In this document: in pieces, positions 36,449 through 46,063 of the stretch
Layout: every line of letters starts with the position of its first letter
How positions within the stretch are numbered: the stretch's first letter is position 1
Origin: Pseudomaricurvus alkylphenolicus
GTDB lineage: Bacteria > Pseudomonadota > Gammaproteobacteria > Pseudomonadales > Cellvibrionaceae
Reading direction: 5' to 3'
DNA: 64,000 nucleotides
Assembly: GCF_011683955.1 (NCBI RefSeq)
Contig: NZ_JAAQPI010000005.1
Span: 1-64,000 of the forward strand
Program-made: the position numbers and the translations under genes
The notes under the pieces: model-generated
Told to the model about the DNA's origin: nothing
Database searches by the model: none
The model's input: the letters and a program-made list of their open reading frames with translations, nothing else

Positions 36449-38929
36449 ATGAATCATTATACAACCGCCAATAAACAAGTCTGGAAGAAAACCATATTGA
36501 GCAGCGTCATCGGCATGCTGGCGATGAGCACACAGGCAGAGCAAAAGAAGGAGGTGCCGTCCTTCGAACTGGAAGAGATTGTCACCATCGGTACCCGTGT
36601 TGCCGGCCGCACGGCCGCCGATGCTGCAGTGCCTATTGATGTTATCGATAGCGAGGCGTTGACCAAAAATGGTTTTACCGAGCTGGGGCAGTCTCTGCAG
36701 TCTTCAGCACCATCCTTTAACTTTTCCCGCACTCAGGTGTCAGACGGTTCAGACCTGTTCCGTCCGGCCACCCTGCGCGGCTTGCAGCCGGACCAAACAC
36801 TGGTATTGGTAAACGGCAAACGTCGTCATACCCAATCCATCTTTGGCAACCAGGGCACCGTTGGTGGCGGTTCAGCCGGTACTGATATGAACGCCATTCC
36901 GCTCACCGCGCTGGAGGCGGTTGAAGTCTTGCGAGACGGTGCAGCGGCGCAATATGGCTCCGATGCGATTGCCGGCGTGATCAACCTGAAGCTTAAAGAC
37001 AGTGTGGACGAAACCACCGGTTTTCTGCAGTGGGGTTCCACCGGTGAGGGGGATGGAGACACTGCTACGCTGGGCCTAAACACCGGTTTTGAATTGGGCG
37101 GTGACGGCGGTTTTATTAACCTCTCGGGCGAATTCCGCGACTTCGATCGCACCAATCGAGCGGACAATCCGCTCTGGCATCAGGGCGATGCCGAGGGCGA
37201 ATTTACCTCGCTGTTTTACAACGCCATGCTGCCGCTGGCCGGCGGTGAGTTGTATTCGTTTGGGGGCTATTCCAAGCGTACGGCGTTGGGTTCCGGCTTC
37301 CGTCGTCGCGCTACCTCGGCTGCACAGAATATACCCCAGGTCTACCCGGACGGCTTTACCCCGAATATTGACAACGAGGCGGAGGATACCTCTTTTGCCA
37401 TCGGCTACCGCCGCGAGCTGAGCTCTGGCTGGCAGTTGGATTCTTCGGTGGCTTACGGCATCAACGAGTATTCCTTTGCATCGGCCAACACCATTAACCC
37501 GTCGATTGCTGCGGAGTACCTATTCAACAACCCGGATGCCACGGATGACGAGATTGCTGCAAATGCGGGTCCTCGCTCCGGGCATTCTGCCGATTTTGAG
37601 TTTGAGCAGACCACCTTTAATCTGGATCTGAATGGCGAAGTTGCCATGGGTGACAATCCTCTCTATGTGGCCTTTGGTCTGGAGTACCGCGACGAAGCCT
37701 ATGGGATTGGCCAGGGCGTTCCCGCGTCCTATAGCTGTGGCAGCAGCAACGCGGACAACTCCTTCCCGTCGGTGATTGATCCTTCGGTATTTGCCTCCTG
37801 CGGCTTTGAAGCCTATCCCGGTATCAGCCCGGAAGCGGAAACCGATATCAGTCGCGACAGCTACGCGTTGTATGTGGACTTCGAGCGCAATATGACCGAA
37901 GACTGGCTGTTGGGTGCGGCGCTGCGTTACGAGGACTACCAGGGCATTGGTGATGAGACGGTGGGCAAGTTGTCTTCCCGTTACCAGCTGAGTGAAAATC
38001 TGGCCATTCGCGGCGCCCTGGCCACCGGCTTTCGGGCACCGTCTCTGCCTCAAAGTGGTTATCAGGCCTTTGCCACTAACCTCAACAACGATGGTACCTT
38101 GGCTCGTTCCTATACAGCCGCTGCTGGCAGTGCACTGCCGGTGGCGCTGGGTATCGACAACCTGGAGATCGAAACCTCGCAAAGTGTCAGCCTCGGTTTT
38201 GTGCTCGACCTGGATGCTGTGACCATCACTGTTGATGCCTACAGCGTGGAGATCGATGATCGCATTGGCCTGGGTTCCAATATCAGTGCCACTGATCTGC
38301 AAGGCAACCAGGAAGCGCTGGATGCTCTGGAAGCCACCGGCGTGGCTGAAGCGCGGTTCTTTTCCAATGCCATTAATACCACCACCCAGGGTGTAGACCT
38401 GATTGTGAGCTACGATACGGAGCTTGCCGGTGGTGATCTCAATATGGTGTTGGCGGCCAACTATAACGAGACTGAAATCGACAGTCTCAATATCCCAGAG
38501 GGTACGACAGAAAATCAGATTTTTTCTTCTATCAGTCAGTCCTTTGTTACCGGCGGTCAGCCTAACGAGCGGGGCACCTTAACACTCAATTGGAGCCGTG
38601 ACCGCCTGACCGGATTGCTGCGAGTGAACTACTTTGGTGAAACCGAGGTGGATTTCTTCGCGGGTAATCATATTGGTATTCCCAACACTCAGCCTACCAG
38701 TGTGGTGGAGTCGGCAGTGCTGGTGGATATCGATTTCTCCTATGACCTGACGGAGAATGTGACGCTGTCGGTAGGTGGTAACAACATTTTTGATGAACGC
38801 CCCGATGAGCTGGATAACGATGAGGTGCTGGATATCATCAGTGGTGGTGCCTTCCGTTATCCATTGCGGGCGGTGCCCTATGGCTTTAATGGGGCTTCGT
38901 ATTATTTGAAAGCGTCGTTTGCTTTCTAA
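36449..38929 (+). CDS. TonB-dependent receptor
   Basis: This outer-membrane receptor of about 826 residues starts at the ATG at 36449 because AGAGGA lies just before it; an upstream GTG (36437) overlaps that site. A signal peptide ends near TQAEQ. The plug shows FELEEIVTIGTRVAGRTAAD, ATLRGLQPDQTLVLVNGKRR and VEVLRDGAAAQYGSDAIAGV. This form (VNGKRRH, RDGAAAQYGSDAIAG) is a distinct receptor subfamily from the others in the window. The C-terminus ends in YLKASFAF. It precedes an arylsulfatase and an aromatic amino acid permease, suggesting uptake of a sulfated or aromatic compound. Confidence 0.93.
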   Translation: MNHYTTANKQVWKKTILSSVIGMLAMSTQAEQKKEVPSFELEEIVTIGTRVAGRTAADAAVPIDVIDSEALTKNGFTELGQSLQSSAPSFNFSRTQVSDGSDLFRPATLRGLQPDQTLVLVNGKRRHTQSIFGNQGTVGGGSAGTDMNAIPLTALEAVEVLRDGAAAQYGSDAIAGVINLKLKDSVDETTGFLQWGSTGEGDGDTATLGLNTGFELGGDGGFINLSGEFRDFDRTNRADNPLWHQGDAEGEFTSLFYNAMLPLAGGELYSFGGYSKRTALGSGFRRRATSAAQNIPQVYPDGFTPNIDNEAEDTSFAIGYRRELSSGWQLDSSVAYGINEYSFASANTINPSIAAEYLFNNPDATDDEIAANAGPRSGHSADFEFEQTTFNLDLNGEVAMGDNPLYVAFGLEYRDEAYGIGQGVPASYSCGSSNADNSFPSVIDPSVFASCGFEAYPGISPEAETDISRDSYALYVDFERNMTEDWLLGAALRYEDYQGIGDETVGKLSSRYQLSENLAIRGALATGFRAPSLPQSGYQAFATNLNNDGTLARSYTAAAGSALPVALGIDNLEIETSQSVSLGFVLDLDAVTITVDAYSVEIDDRIGLGSNISATDLQGNQEALDALEATGVAEARFFSNAINTTTQGVDLIVSYDTELAGGDLNMVLAANYNETEIDSLNIPEGTTENQIFSSISQSFVTGGQPNERGTLTLNWSRDRLTGLLRVNYFGETEVDFFAGNHIGIPNTQPTSVVESAVLVDIDFSYDLTENVTLSVGGNNIFDERPDELDNDEVLDIISGGAFRYPLRAVPYGFNGASYYLKASFAF

Positions 38930-38938
38930 CTCCGTTTT

Positions 38939-39086
38939 GTCGCGGTACCCGATAAAGCGGGGCATCGCGGTCGGAGCCCGCTGCTACAGGTAAGGTGGGT
39001 TTGTAGCAGCCCGCTCTGAGAGCGACATTTGCGTTCCACACGGACCCCTCAAAGTGAGGCAGGCTCTCAGAGTTTGCTGCTAAGGA
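38939..39086. repeat. REP-like element, family A, copy 5 (longest)
   Basis: GTCGCGGTACCCGATAAAGC, then GGAGCCCGCTGCTACAGG, TGTAGCAGCCCGCTCTGAGA, and a third degenerate arm AGGCTCTCAGAGTTTGCTGC. It lies between the receptor and the second sulfatase. Confidence 0.75.
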
Positions 39087-39133
39087 TTGAGCCGATACGT
39101 GATTGTGAAAAATACAAAAGGTAAACCATTTTG

Positions 39134-40849
39134 ATGAAACCTATCGCCAGAACGCCGTTTTTGTCATTGCTGCTGACGATTATGACGTCGATGCTTGTTT
39201 CGCTCCCTGCTCAAGGCAGCGAAACGGTGTCTAAACCCAATATTATCCTGATACTCGCAGACGATCTGGGGTACGGGGATATTGGCGCCTTTGGTGGCGA
39301 GATCGATACTCCTAATTTGGATGCTTTGGCAGATAACGGAATCCGCCTGACCAACTTTCATACCCAGGCCAGTTGTTCTCCGGCACGCTCCATGATTCTG
39401 AGCGGCGTGGATAACCACCTGAATGGCATGGGCACCATGGCGGAAGATCTTCTGCCTCATCATGAAGGCTTGCCGGGCTATGTGGGTTACCTGAACCACC
39501 GTGTCAAAACTATTGCTACGGTGTTAAAGCAATCGGGCTACCATACCTATTTGTCCGGTAAGTGGCACTTGGGTTATGAGCAGGATCAGCGTCCGTTTGC
39601 GAGGGGGTTCGAAAAAACCTTTGCCTTGCTCAACGGCACAGCTGCCCATTTTGACAGCACCGGCGCCAATGCACTTCAGCCGAAGGGCACTTACACTCGC
39701 AACGGTAAAATTACCGAGCGGCCGCAGGGCTATTCCAGCGATCTGTTTACCGATGAACTTATCAAACAGATTGACGGCGAACGAGAGGACGGAAAACCAT
39801 TCTTCGCTTATCTTTCGTTTACCGCCCCCCACTGGCCGTTGCAGGCACCGGCCCCATTGATTGAGAAATATCGCGATACTTATCAATCAGGTTGGGACAG
39901 GCTACGTCGCACACGCTTTGAACGGATGCAAAGCAAAAAGCTGATAGGGCCGGATGTGACTTATCCGCAACGTCTGCAAGAGGTACCCGCCTGGAACAGT
40001 CTGTCCGCCAGCGAACAGCAGGTGGAAGCTCGCAAAATGGCGGTGTATGCGGCTATGGTGGATAACCTGGACGCCAATATCGGTCGCCTGGTGACTTATC
40101 TCAAAAAATATAACCTTTACGATAACAGCGTGATAGTGTTCTTTTCCGATAATGGCACAGATCCCTATGACCGAAGCGAACGAGCCATCTACAAAGATTG
40201 GATTGCTGCCAACTTTGACAACCGTTTGGAAAATATTGGCCACCAGAACTCCTACACCTTCTACGGCCCGGGCTGGGCACAGGCGGGCGGCGTACACCTG
40301 CGCCACCATAAATTTCTACCAGGCGAGGGGGGCACTCGTACTCCAACCATTGTGCGATTACCATCCACAACGGGGGGACAGGTCAAACGCGAGTTTGCTT
40401 CCATACTGGACCTGGTGCCGACATTTCTGTCGATGGCGAAAGTGACTTTGCCTGACGACTCTTATGCACAACACCACGCTCCCCAGGGCCGCTCACTGTT
40501 GCCATGGTTACAGGGAAAACACACTCGGGTTTATGGCGAGGATGAATCGGTAAGCTTTGAACTGTTTGGCCACGGTGCGGTGTACCGGGGGCCCTGGAAG
40601 GCCGTTAAGGTGCGTGCGCCCTGGGGGGATTCCCGCTGGTCACTGTATCACCTTGAAAATGACCCGACCGAGAGTCAGCCGCTTAACCAAACGCATCCTG
40701 ATGTTCTCAAGCAGCTGATCTCGGATCATCGCGCCTATCGCAAGCGCAACCAGGTGATTACTGAGCCGGACAACGCCACCGCTTATCCAAACAAACCCAC
40801 TTACATTAAGTTTCAGCCGCGAGAGGGACTGGTCCGTGAGTCCCGCTGA
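39134..40849 (+). CDS. Arylsulfatase, type I (AtsA-like), exported
   Basis: This formylglycine sulfatase of about 571 residues has a signal peptide (about 1-28). NIILILADDLGYGDIG is the metal site. ASCSPARSMILSG carries Cys81, the formylglycine precursor. GKWHLGYEQD, then FTAPHWPLQAPAP and VFFSDNGTD complete the active-site segments. It is a paralogue of the sulfatase at 12769-14391, sharing the GLPGYVGYLNHR/GKPGYEGHLNTR region. The aromatic amino acid permease gene starts inside its last codons, so the two are co-translated. This ties sulfate release to uptake of an aromatic or amino compound. Confidence 0.93.
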   Translation: MKPIARTPFLSLLLTIMTSMLVSLPAQGSETVSKPNIILILADDLGYGDIGAFGGEIDTPNLDALADNGIRLTNFHTQASCSPARSMILSGVDNHLNGMGTMAEDLLPHHEGLPGYVGYLNHRVKTIATVLKQSGYHTYLSGKWHLGYEQDQRPFARGFEKTFALLNGTAAHFDSTGANALQPKGTYTRNGKITERPQGYSSDLFTDELIKQIDGEREDGKPFFAYLSFTAPHWPLQAPAPLIEKYRDTYQSGWDRLRRTRFERMQSKKLIGPDVTYPQRLQEVPAWNSLSASEQQVEARKMAVYAAMVDNLDANIGRLVTYLKKYNLYDNSVIVFFSDNGTDPYDRSERAIYKDWIAANFDNRLENIGHQNSYTFYGPGWAQAGGVHLRHHKFLPGEGGTRTPTIVRLPSTTGGQVKREFASILDLVPTFLSMAKVTLPDDSYAQHHAPQGRSLLPWLQGKHTRVYGEDESVSFELFGHGAVYRGPWKAVKVRAPWGDSRWSLYHLENDPTESQPLNQTHPDVLKQLISDHRAYRKRNQVITEPDNATAYPNKPTYIKFQPREGLVRESR

Positions 40850-42125
40850 GTCGCCGGCCTCCGTCGCTACGACGGAGCAGCCGCAAACCGCTCACAAGGC
40901 AAAAGGTTCGCTGGCGGGAGGGACGGTCATTGTCACCGGCACGGCGGTCGGGGCGGGCATGTTCAGCCTGCCGTTTGTCTCTTCCGGCATGTGGTTCGGC
41001 TGGTCTTTGCCAGTGGCATTGTTGACCTGGTTTTGCATGCTGCAGGTGTCCCTGTTTATTCTGCGGGTTAACCTTCATTACCGGGCCGGGGCCAGCTTCT
41101 CGACCTTCGTAAACGACATTCTGGGAGTGCGCTGGAATCTGGTGAACACCGCGTTGTTAGGGTTCGTGTTCTACATACTGCTTTACGCCTACATCAGCGG
41201 CGGCAGTTCAATAGTGACCCTGACGCTGAATCAATCCTTCGGTTGGTCGAGCGAACCTTGGATGTCCGGCCTGCTGTTTACGCTGGTGTTGGGCGCAGTG
41301 GTCTGGTTAAGCACCTCGGCGGTGGACCGGGTGACCAGCGTGTTGCTGCTGGCTATGCTGCTGACGTTTATCCTGTCGATGGCAGAGTTGGCACCTGCAG
41401 CGCGTGTGGAGCAGATACTGCTGAGCGCAGATAAGCAGTGGATACTCTATCCGTTTGCCTTTGCAGCCTTGCCGTTCTACCTGACCTCTTTTGGATTTCA
41501 GACCAGCGTGCCGAGTCTGGTCAAATACTATGGCCACCACCCGATCAAAATCCGCCGCAGCTTGTGGGTCGGGTCTCTGTTGGTGTTGGGGGTTTATCTG
41601 GTCTGGCTGCTGTTGGTGTTTGGCCAGATTCCACGCCCGGGCTTTCGCGCCCTAATGGAGGACGGCGGCAATGTGGGTGCGTTGGTGGCGGCGCTGTCGG
41701 GGGCGGTGGAGTCGGATCAGCTATCGCGCTGGCTCGGAGGTTTCGCCAACTTTGCCCTGGCCACATCTTTCCTGGGAGTGAGCCTGGCGCTGTTCGATTT
41801 TATTGCTGACCGCTTTAAGTGGACGGATGACAGAAGCGGACGATTAAAAACCGCGAGCCTGACGTATATACCTCCGCTGGTGATGGCGACGGCTTTTCCC
41901 AATGGGTTTATTCACGCCATCGGCTACGCCGGACTGGCGTTATCGGTGGCGGCGATCATTATCCCGGCGCTGATGATTCTGCGCTGCCGTCGAGTTAAAG
42001 ACTTTAATATCCCGGTGGGCAGAGGGTCGGCGGCGGTGGCGGCTTTGGTGCTGCTGCTCGGCATTTTCTACATCCTTGCCGATCTGCTCACCATGCTGGA
42101 ATTCCTGCCGGTTTACGGCAGGTAA
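40836..42125 (+). CDS. Aromatic amino acid permease (HAAAP/TyrP-like)
   Basis: This 429-residue protein has 11 or so membrane segments, of the hydroxy/aromatic amino acid permease family. The first helix has the diagnostic GGTVIVTGTAVGAGMFSLPF, and helix 6 has FAALPFYLTSFGFQTSVPSL followed by a KYYG stretch. Family members import tryptophan or tyrosine with protons. It begins with GTG, 14 bases inside the sulfatase gene, indicating coupling. It is closed by a terminator at 42159-42196. Substrate choice between tyrosine, tryptophan and related compounds is open. Confidence 0.87.
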   Translation: MSPAESPASVATTEQPQTAHKAKGSLAGGTVIVTGTAVGAGMFSLPFVSSGMWFGWSLPVALLTWFCMLQVSLFILRVNLHYRAGASFSTFVNDILGVRWNLVNTALLGFVFYILLYAYISGGSSIVTLTLNQSFGWSSEPWMSGLLFTLVLGAVVWLSTSAVDRVTSVLLLAMLLTFILSMAELAPAARVEQILLSADKQWILYPFAFAALPFYLTSFGFQTSVPSLVKYYGHHPIKIRRSLWVGSLLVLGVYLVWLLLVFGQIPRPGFRALMEDGGNVGALVAALSGAVESDQLSRWLGGFANFALATSFLGVSLALFDFIADRFKWTDDRSGRLKTASLTYIPPLVMATAFPNGFIHAIGYAGLALSVAAIIIPALMILRCRRVKDFNIPVGRGSAAVAALVLLLGIFYILADLLTMLEFLPVYGR

Positions 42126-42158
42126 TTGAATTCCCCAAGGCAATCGGTCTCTCCTGAA

Positions 42159-42196
42159 ACCGGTGCCGTCCCTAACGGGGCGCATCGGTTTTTTTT
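42159..42196 (+). terminator. Rho-independent terminator after the permease
   Basis: ACCGGTGC (42159-42166) pairs with GCATCGGT (42182-42189) with one G-T pair, followed by eight Ts. Confidence 0.75.
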
Positions 42197-42372
42197 GGAT
42201 ACGCACATGGCGCGCGATGAATAGCCCTTGTCGCAGTGAGATCAGGTCATTCTGGTAGCCTGTGGCCGGGCTCATTGTTTTAGATGATATCCCGTTGTCA
42301 GTCCCGCCAGTAAGGTAAGACTCATAGTTCCGCAGGCGGCGGAACCGACTCAGAGAGTGAACAGGTGAACAC

Positions 42373-43779
42373 ATGATCAACTACGAAGCCATTATCGGTG
42401 GTAGAAAAGCAACCTCAGAACAGCGTATCGATGTCATAAACCCAGCCACGGAAGCGGTCGTGGGCACGGTACCCCAGTGCACCGCCGAGCAAGTCGACAA
42501 TGCGGTAGCCTCGGCTCGCGAGGCGTTTAAGAGCTGGTCCAAAACCTCGGACGAAACCCGTGTCAATGCCCTCAATGCCATGGCGGACTTTGTGGAAGCC
42601 AATGCCGCAGAGCTGGCAAGGCTGCTGACGCAGGAGCAGGGTAAGCCCCTCAAGGGCCTGGGTTCGGAGTTTGAGATCGAAGGATGCATCGGTTGGTTAC
42701 GTGCCACGGCCGGCATGAGCCTGGAGACCAAAACACTGGAAGACAGCGACGAGCGCGAAGCGCTGCTGTTGCGTAAGCCTGTTGGTGTGGTTGCCTCCAT
42801 CACTCCATGGAACTGGCCTCTGATGATTGCCATCTGGCACCTGGCACCCGCCGTGCGTACCGGTTGTACGGTGGTGATCAAGCCCGCTTCAAACACACCG
42901 CTGAGTACAGTGCGGATGGTGGAGATTCTCAATGAGGCGCTGCCGCCGGGCGTTTTAAACATAGTAACGGGCGACGCCGGCCACGGGCTGCCGGATCACC
43001 CGGGTATTGATAAAGTGGTGTTTACCGGATCAACGCCGGTTGGCAAACATGTGATGGCGGCTGCCTCTCAGACACTGAAGCGACTGACCCTTGAGCTGGG
43101 TGGCAATGATGCCGGTATTGTGCTGCCGGACGCCAATATCGCCGATATGGCCGAGGGCATTTTCTGGGGCGGCTTTATCAACAACGGTCAGACCTGCGCA
43201 GCTCTGAAGCGTCTCTATGTCCACGAGTCACAGTACGATGAGCTGTGCGAGGCGCTGACCGCCATCGCCAGTAACATGCCAATGGGCAATGGCCTGGATG
43301 AGAACAATATTTTTGGTCCGGTGCAGAATCGCAAGCAGTACAACTATGTCTGCGAACTGGTGGACGATGCCAGGGAGCAGGGTGGCCGTGTGCTCTGTGG
43401 CGGCCAACCCCTGGAGGGCGATGGCTTCTTCTACCCACTGACGCTGGTGGCGGATGTGAGCGCTGGTACGCGTCTGGTGGATGAAGAGCAGTTCGGTCCT
43501 GTGCTGCCGATCATCAAATACACTGACGTCGACGATGTGATTGAACGGGCCAACGCCTCTGAGTTTGGTCTGGGCGGTTCTGTCTGGTCTACCGATATCG
43601 ACAAAGCGAAGCAAGTGGCCGCGCAGATCGACAGCGGCAGCGTCTGGATCAACGGCCATGGCCAGGTCTTGCCCCACATTCCGTTTGGCGGGGTCAAGAA
43701 CTCCGGTATCGGCGTCGAGTTCGGTATTGAAGGTCTGGAGGAATACACCACCACCCAGTCCATGCATATTCCCAAATAA
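42373..43779 (+). CDS. NAD(P)-dependent aldehyde dehydrogenase
   Basis: This 468-residue aldehyde dehydrogenase oxidises an aldehyde to the acid. Catalytic Cys275 lies in NNGQTCAALKR and Glu241 in LELGGND. The cofactor region shows ITPWNWPLMI and VFTGSTPVGKHV. A C-terminal HIPFGGVKNSGIG completes the family pattern. The length is at the short end of the family. It lies between the permease and an MFS exporter. With the decarboxylase and aminotransferase nearby it could take the aldehyde made from an amine. Substrate is not predicted. Confidence 0.9.
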   Translation: MINYEAIIGGRKATSEQRIDVINPATEAVVGTVPQCTAEQVDNAVASAREAFKSWSKTSDETRVNALNAMADFVEANAAELARLLTQEQGKPLKGLGSEFEIEGCIGWLRATAGMSLETKTLEDSDEREALLLRKPVGVVASITPWNWPLMIAIWHLAPAVRTGCTVVIKPASNTPLSTVRMVEILNEALPPGVLNIVTGDAGHGLPDHPGIDKVVFTGSTPVGKHVMAAASQTLKRLTLELGGNDAGIVLPDANIADMAEGIFWGGFINNGQTCAALKRLYVHESQYDELCEALTAIASNMPMGNGLDENNIFGPVQNRKQYNYVCELVDDAREQGGRVLCGGQPLEGDGFFYPLTLVADVSAGTRLVDEEQFGPVLPIIKYTDVDDVIERANASEFGLGGSVWSTDIDKAKQVAAQIDSGSVWINGHGQVLPHIPFGGVKNSGIGVEFGIEGLEEYTTTQSMHIPK

Positions 43780-43801
43780 AAGGGGCCGATCTTTGGTATG
43801 A

Positions 43802-43835
43802 TGCCTCGGTTTTTTCGCGGTAAGCAGTCGAGGCA
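43802..43835. promoter_or_regulatory. Inverted repeat before the MFS exporter gene
   Basis: TGCCTCG (43802-43808) and CGAGGCA (43829-43835) flank a T run. It could be a hairpin ending the dehydrogenase transcript or an operator; neither is certain. Confidence 0.35.
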
Positions 43836-43841
43836 CCATTC

Positions 43842-45050
43842 ATGTCCAACACCTCCCGGGGGCATATTCCGTTCGCTGAATTCGTAACGCTGATGGCGAT
43901 CATGACATCGCTGGTGGCGTTGACGATCGATGCCATGCTGCCGGCACTGCCGGATATGGGGAGGGAACTGGGTGCCCGGGACCCCAACGATGTTCAGCTG
44001 ATTGTCTCGGTGATTTTTATCGGTCTGGCGGTGGGGCAGCTGTTCTATGGCCCTCTGTCTGACAGCATCGGTCGCAAACCGGCCGCCAACATCGGAATCA
44101 TATTATTTATGTTGGGCTGTGTCTGCAGTCTGTTGGCGACAGACTTCGACACCATGTTGCTGGGACGCCTGCTGCAGGGACTGGGACTAGGCGCTCCCCG
44201 AGTCATCACCATCGCCCTCATTCGCGACGAATATCAAGGCCGGGAAATGGCCAGGGTCATGTCATTTATCATGAGCGTTTTTATTCTGGTGCCCATGGTG
44301 GCTCCTGCTTTGGGGCAGGGAATTCTGCTGATTGCCGACTGGCGTGCCATTTTCACCGTATTCCTGGCCGTCGGTCTGTTGGTCTTGGTCTGGTTTAATT
44401 GGCGTCAGCCGGAAACCCTGAGCTCTTCCAAGCGGCGCCCGTTTTCCGTGGGGCTGATATTCAGAGCAGCCCATGAAGTCTTGACCAACCCGATTTCTGT
44501 TGCCTACACCTTGATGGCCGGACTTTGCTCCGGTGCATTTATCGCTTACCTGAGTACGTCGCAGCAGATATTGGCCGGGCAGTACGGATTGGCTGAGTTG
44601 TTTCCCCTGATCTTTGCCCTGCTTGCGCTGGCCATCGGCAGTGCCTCCTACGTGAATGCGCGACTGGTGATGAAGTGCGGTATGCAAACGCTCATGCGCC
44701 GGTCGTCTCGGGTGATGATTGTGGTAGGGGGCTGCTACGGTCTCTACGCGCTATATACCGCCGGTCATCCGCCACTATGGACGCTGCTGGTGTACTTCAC
44801 CATTACGCTGTTCTGCACGGGGTTAATGTTTGGCAATATGAACGCGGCAGCGATGGAGCCCCTGGGGCACATTGCGGGTGTGGGAGCGTCTATCGTGGGC
44901 TCGGTGTCCACCATTATTTCCGTGCCCGTGGCTATTGGTATCGGGCGTGTCTACGACAACAGTGTGACGCCGCTGGTCATGGGTTTTCTGTTAACGTCGC
45001 TATTGGCAATGTTGTTATTGGCCTGGGCCGAATCGCGTAGGGTGGAATAG
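43842..45050 (+). CDS. MFS transporter, Bcr/CflA-like drug exporter
   Basis: This 402-residue protein has 12 hydrophobic segments. ALTIDAMLPALPDMGRELG in helix 1, LSDSIGRKPAANIG in the helix 2-3 loop (family motif A) and RLLQGLGLGAPRVITIALIR in helix 4 match the Bcr/CflA drug resistance group. It is likely a proton-driven exporter for a toxic compound or metabolite. Its last codons and stop lie inside a family B repeat (starting 45037), so the present C-terminus (RRVE) may result from repeat insertion. Confidence 0.87.
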   Translation: MSNTSRGHIPFAEFVTLMAIMTSLVALTIDAMLPALPDMGRELGARDPNDVQLIVSVIFIGLAVGQLFYGPLSDSIGRKPAANIGIILFMLGCVCSLLATDFDTMLLGRLLQGLGLGAPRVITIALIRDEYQGREMARVMSFIMSVFILVPMVAPALGQGILLIADWRAIFTVFLAVGLLVLVWFNWRQPETLSSSKRRPFSVGLIFRAAHEVLTNPISVAYTLMAGLCSGAFIAYLSTSQQILAGQYGLAELFPLIFALLALAIGSASYVNARLVMKCGMQTLMRRSSRVMIVVGGCYGLYALYTAGHPPLWTLLVYFTITLFCTGLMFGNMNAAAMEPLGHIAGVGASIVGSVSTIISVPVAIGIGRVYDNSVTPLVMGFLLTSLLAMLLLAWAESRRVE

Positions 45051-45128
45051 CGAAGCGTAATCCACCAATAAGCTTGGATATTGCACGTCCTGGATTCCAA
45101 AAGTAGGCGCTCGCCTAGTCCACCCTAC
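45037..45128. repeat. REP-like element, family B, copy 2
   Basis: GTAGGGTGGAATAGCGAAGC, then GTAATCCACC at one end and TAGTCCACCCTAC at the other. The outer ends (GTAGGGTGGA and TCCACCCTAC) are exact complements. It overlaps the end of the MFS gene. Confidence 0.7.
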
Positions 45129-45149
45129 AGGTTAACCACCCAGACTGAG

Positions 45150-45839
45150 TCAGTGATTCAGCTCGCGCAAAATTTTTGCGATCAACTCACTGGTGGAGTG
45201 CACGCCGACCTTCTGATAAATATGTTGCAGGTGAGTTCTTAACGTCGGCAGACTCATGTCCAGATGTTTGATCATGGTTTTGTTGTCGGCACCGGTCAGT
45301 GCATACTCCAATACATCCAGCTCGCGGTTGGTGAGGTCGTAGGTTTCCCGCACATATTCCCGCTCTGAAATTCGCGCCGGCATGTAAATGCTGTTGAGCG
45401 AATACTCCAGAAACGGCTGCACCTTGCGCAACATATTGAGATCTTCGCTTGAAAATTCCGGCATGGATTCGTCCCTCAGGACGGTCAGGATCGCAATAAT
45501 TTTGCCGTGGTTACGGAAGAAGGTGTCGGCCACATGTACATAGCCGTAGGGCTTGAGAAAATCCTGGTAAAAAATAGTCTTCAGCCAGTTTTTGTGAGGC
45601 ATAACGGTGTTGCTGCTGATCACCGTTTCGTCTGTGTTTTCAAAATTTGACTGATGCATCGGGTCAAGATGCTCCAGCTCCTTGTGGTATTGCTCCTCCA
45701 TTTTCTTTTCCACATTGAATCCCACAAACCCCTTTTTGTGCATATGGGGGTCAATAATCAGAAAACGCGCCGCCTTGATGTCGATCAGCTTCTTCACCAT
45801 GGCTATGCATTGGTTTTGAAATTCGTTGGGAAATTCCAT
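45150..45839 (-). CDS. LuxR-type helix-turn-helix regulator
   Basis: This 229-residue regulator has a C-terminal LuxR DNA-binding domain: YDLTNRELDVLEYALTGADN, then KTMIKHLDMSLPTLRTHLQH and KVGVHSTSELIAKIL. The N-terminal part (about 150 residues) looks like a GAF-type sensor without recognised motifs. It is divergent from the class III aminotransferase gene, with 224 bases between, so it probably controls that gene. The signal is not known. Confidence 0.85.
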   Translation of the reverse strand: MEFPNEFQNQCIAMVKKLIDIKAARFLIIDPHMHKKGFVGFNVEKKMEEQYHKELEHLDPMHQSNFENTDETVISSNTVMPHKNWLKTIFYQDFLKPYGYVHVADTFFRNHGKIIAILTVLRDESMPEFSSEDLNMLRKVQPFLEYSLNSIYMPARISEREYVRETYDLTNRELDVLEYALTGADNKTMIKHLDMSLPTLRTHLQHIYQKVGVHSTSELIAKILRELNH

Positions 45840-46063
45840 TAGGGCTCCGCAGGAGTTCGCAATTTGACTAGTTTTATCACGATATCCCCTTGAAATAAAG
45901 GCGCTTTCCCATCAGTTGGTATGGCAACAGACTGCTGTCCCATCCTCATCTTTTTGAATGATACCCGGCTATCGGCAAACCCCTTAGTCTGTACCTCGAA
46001 CTGGATAGAACATCCGATAACAACACCTGATACATACCCCTACTGAAACAGCGGAGACACCCT

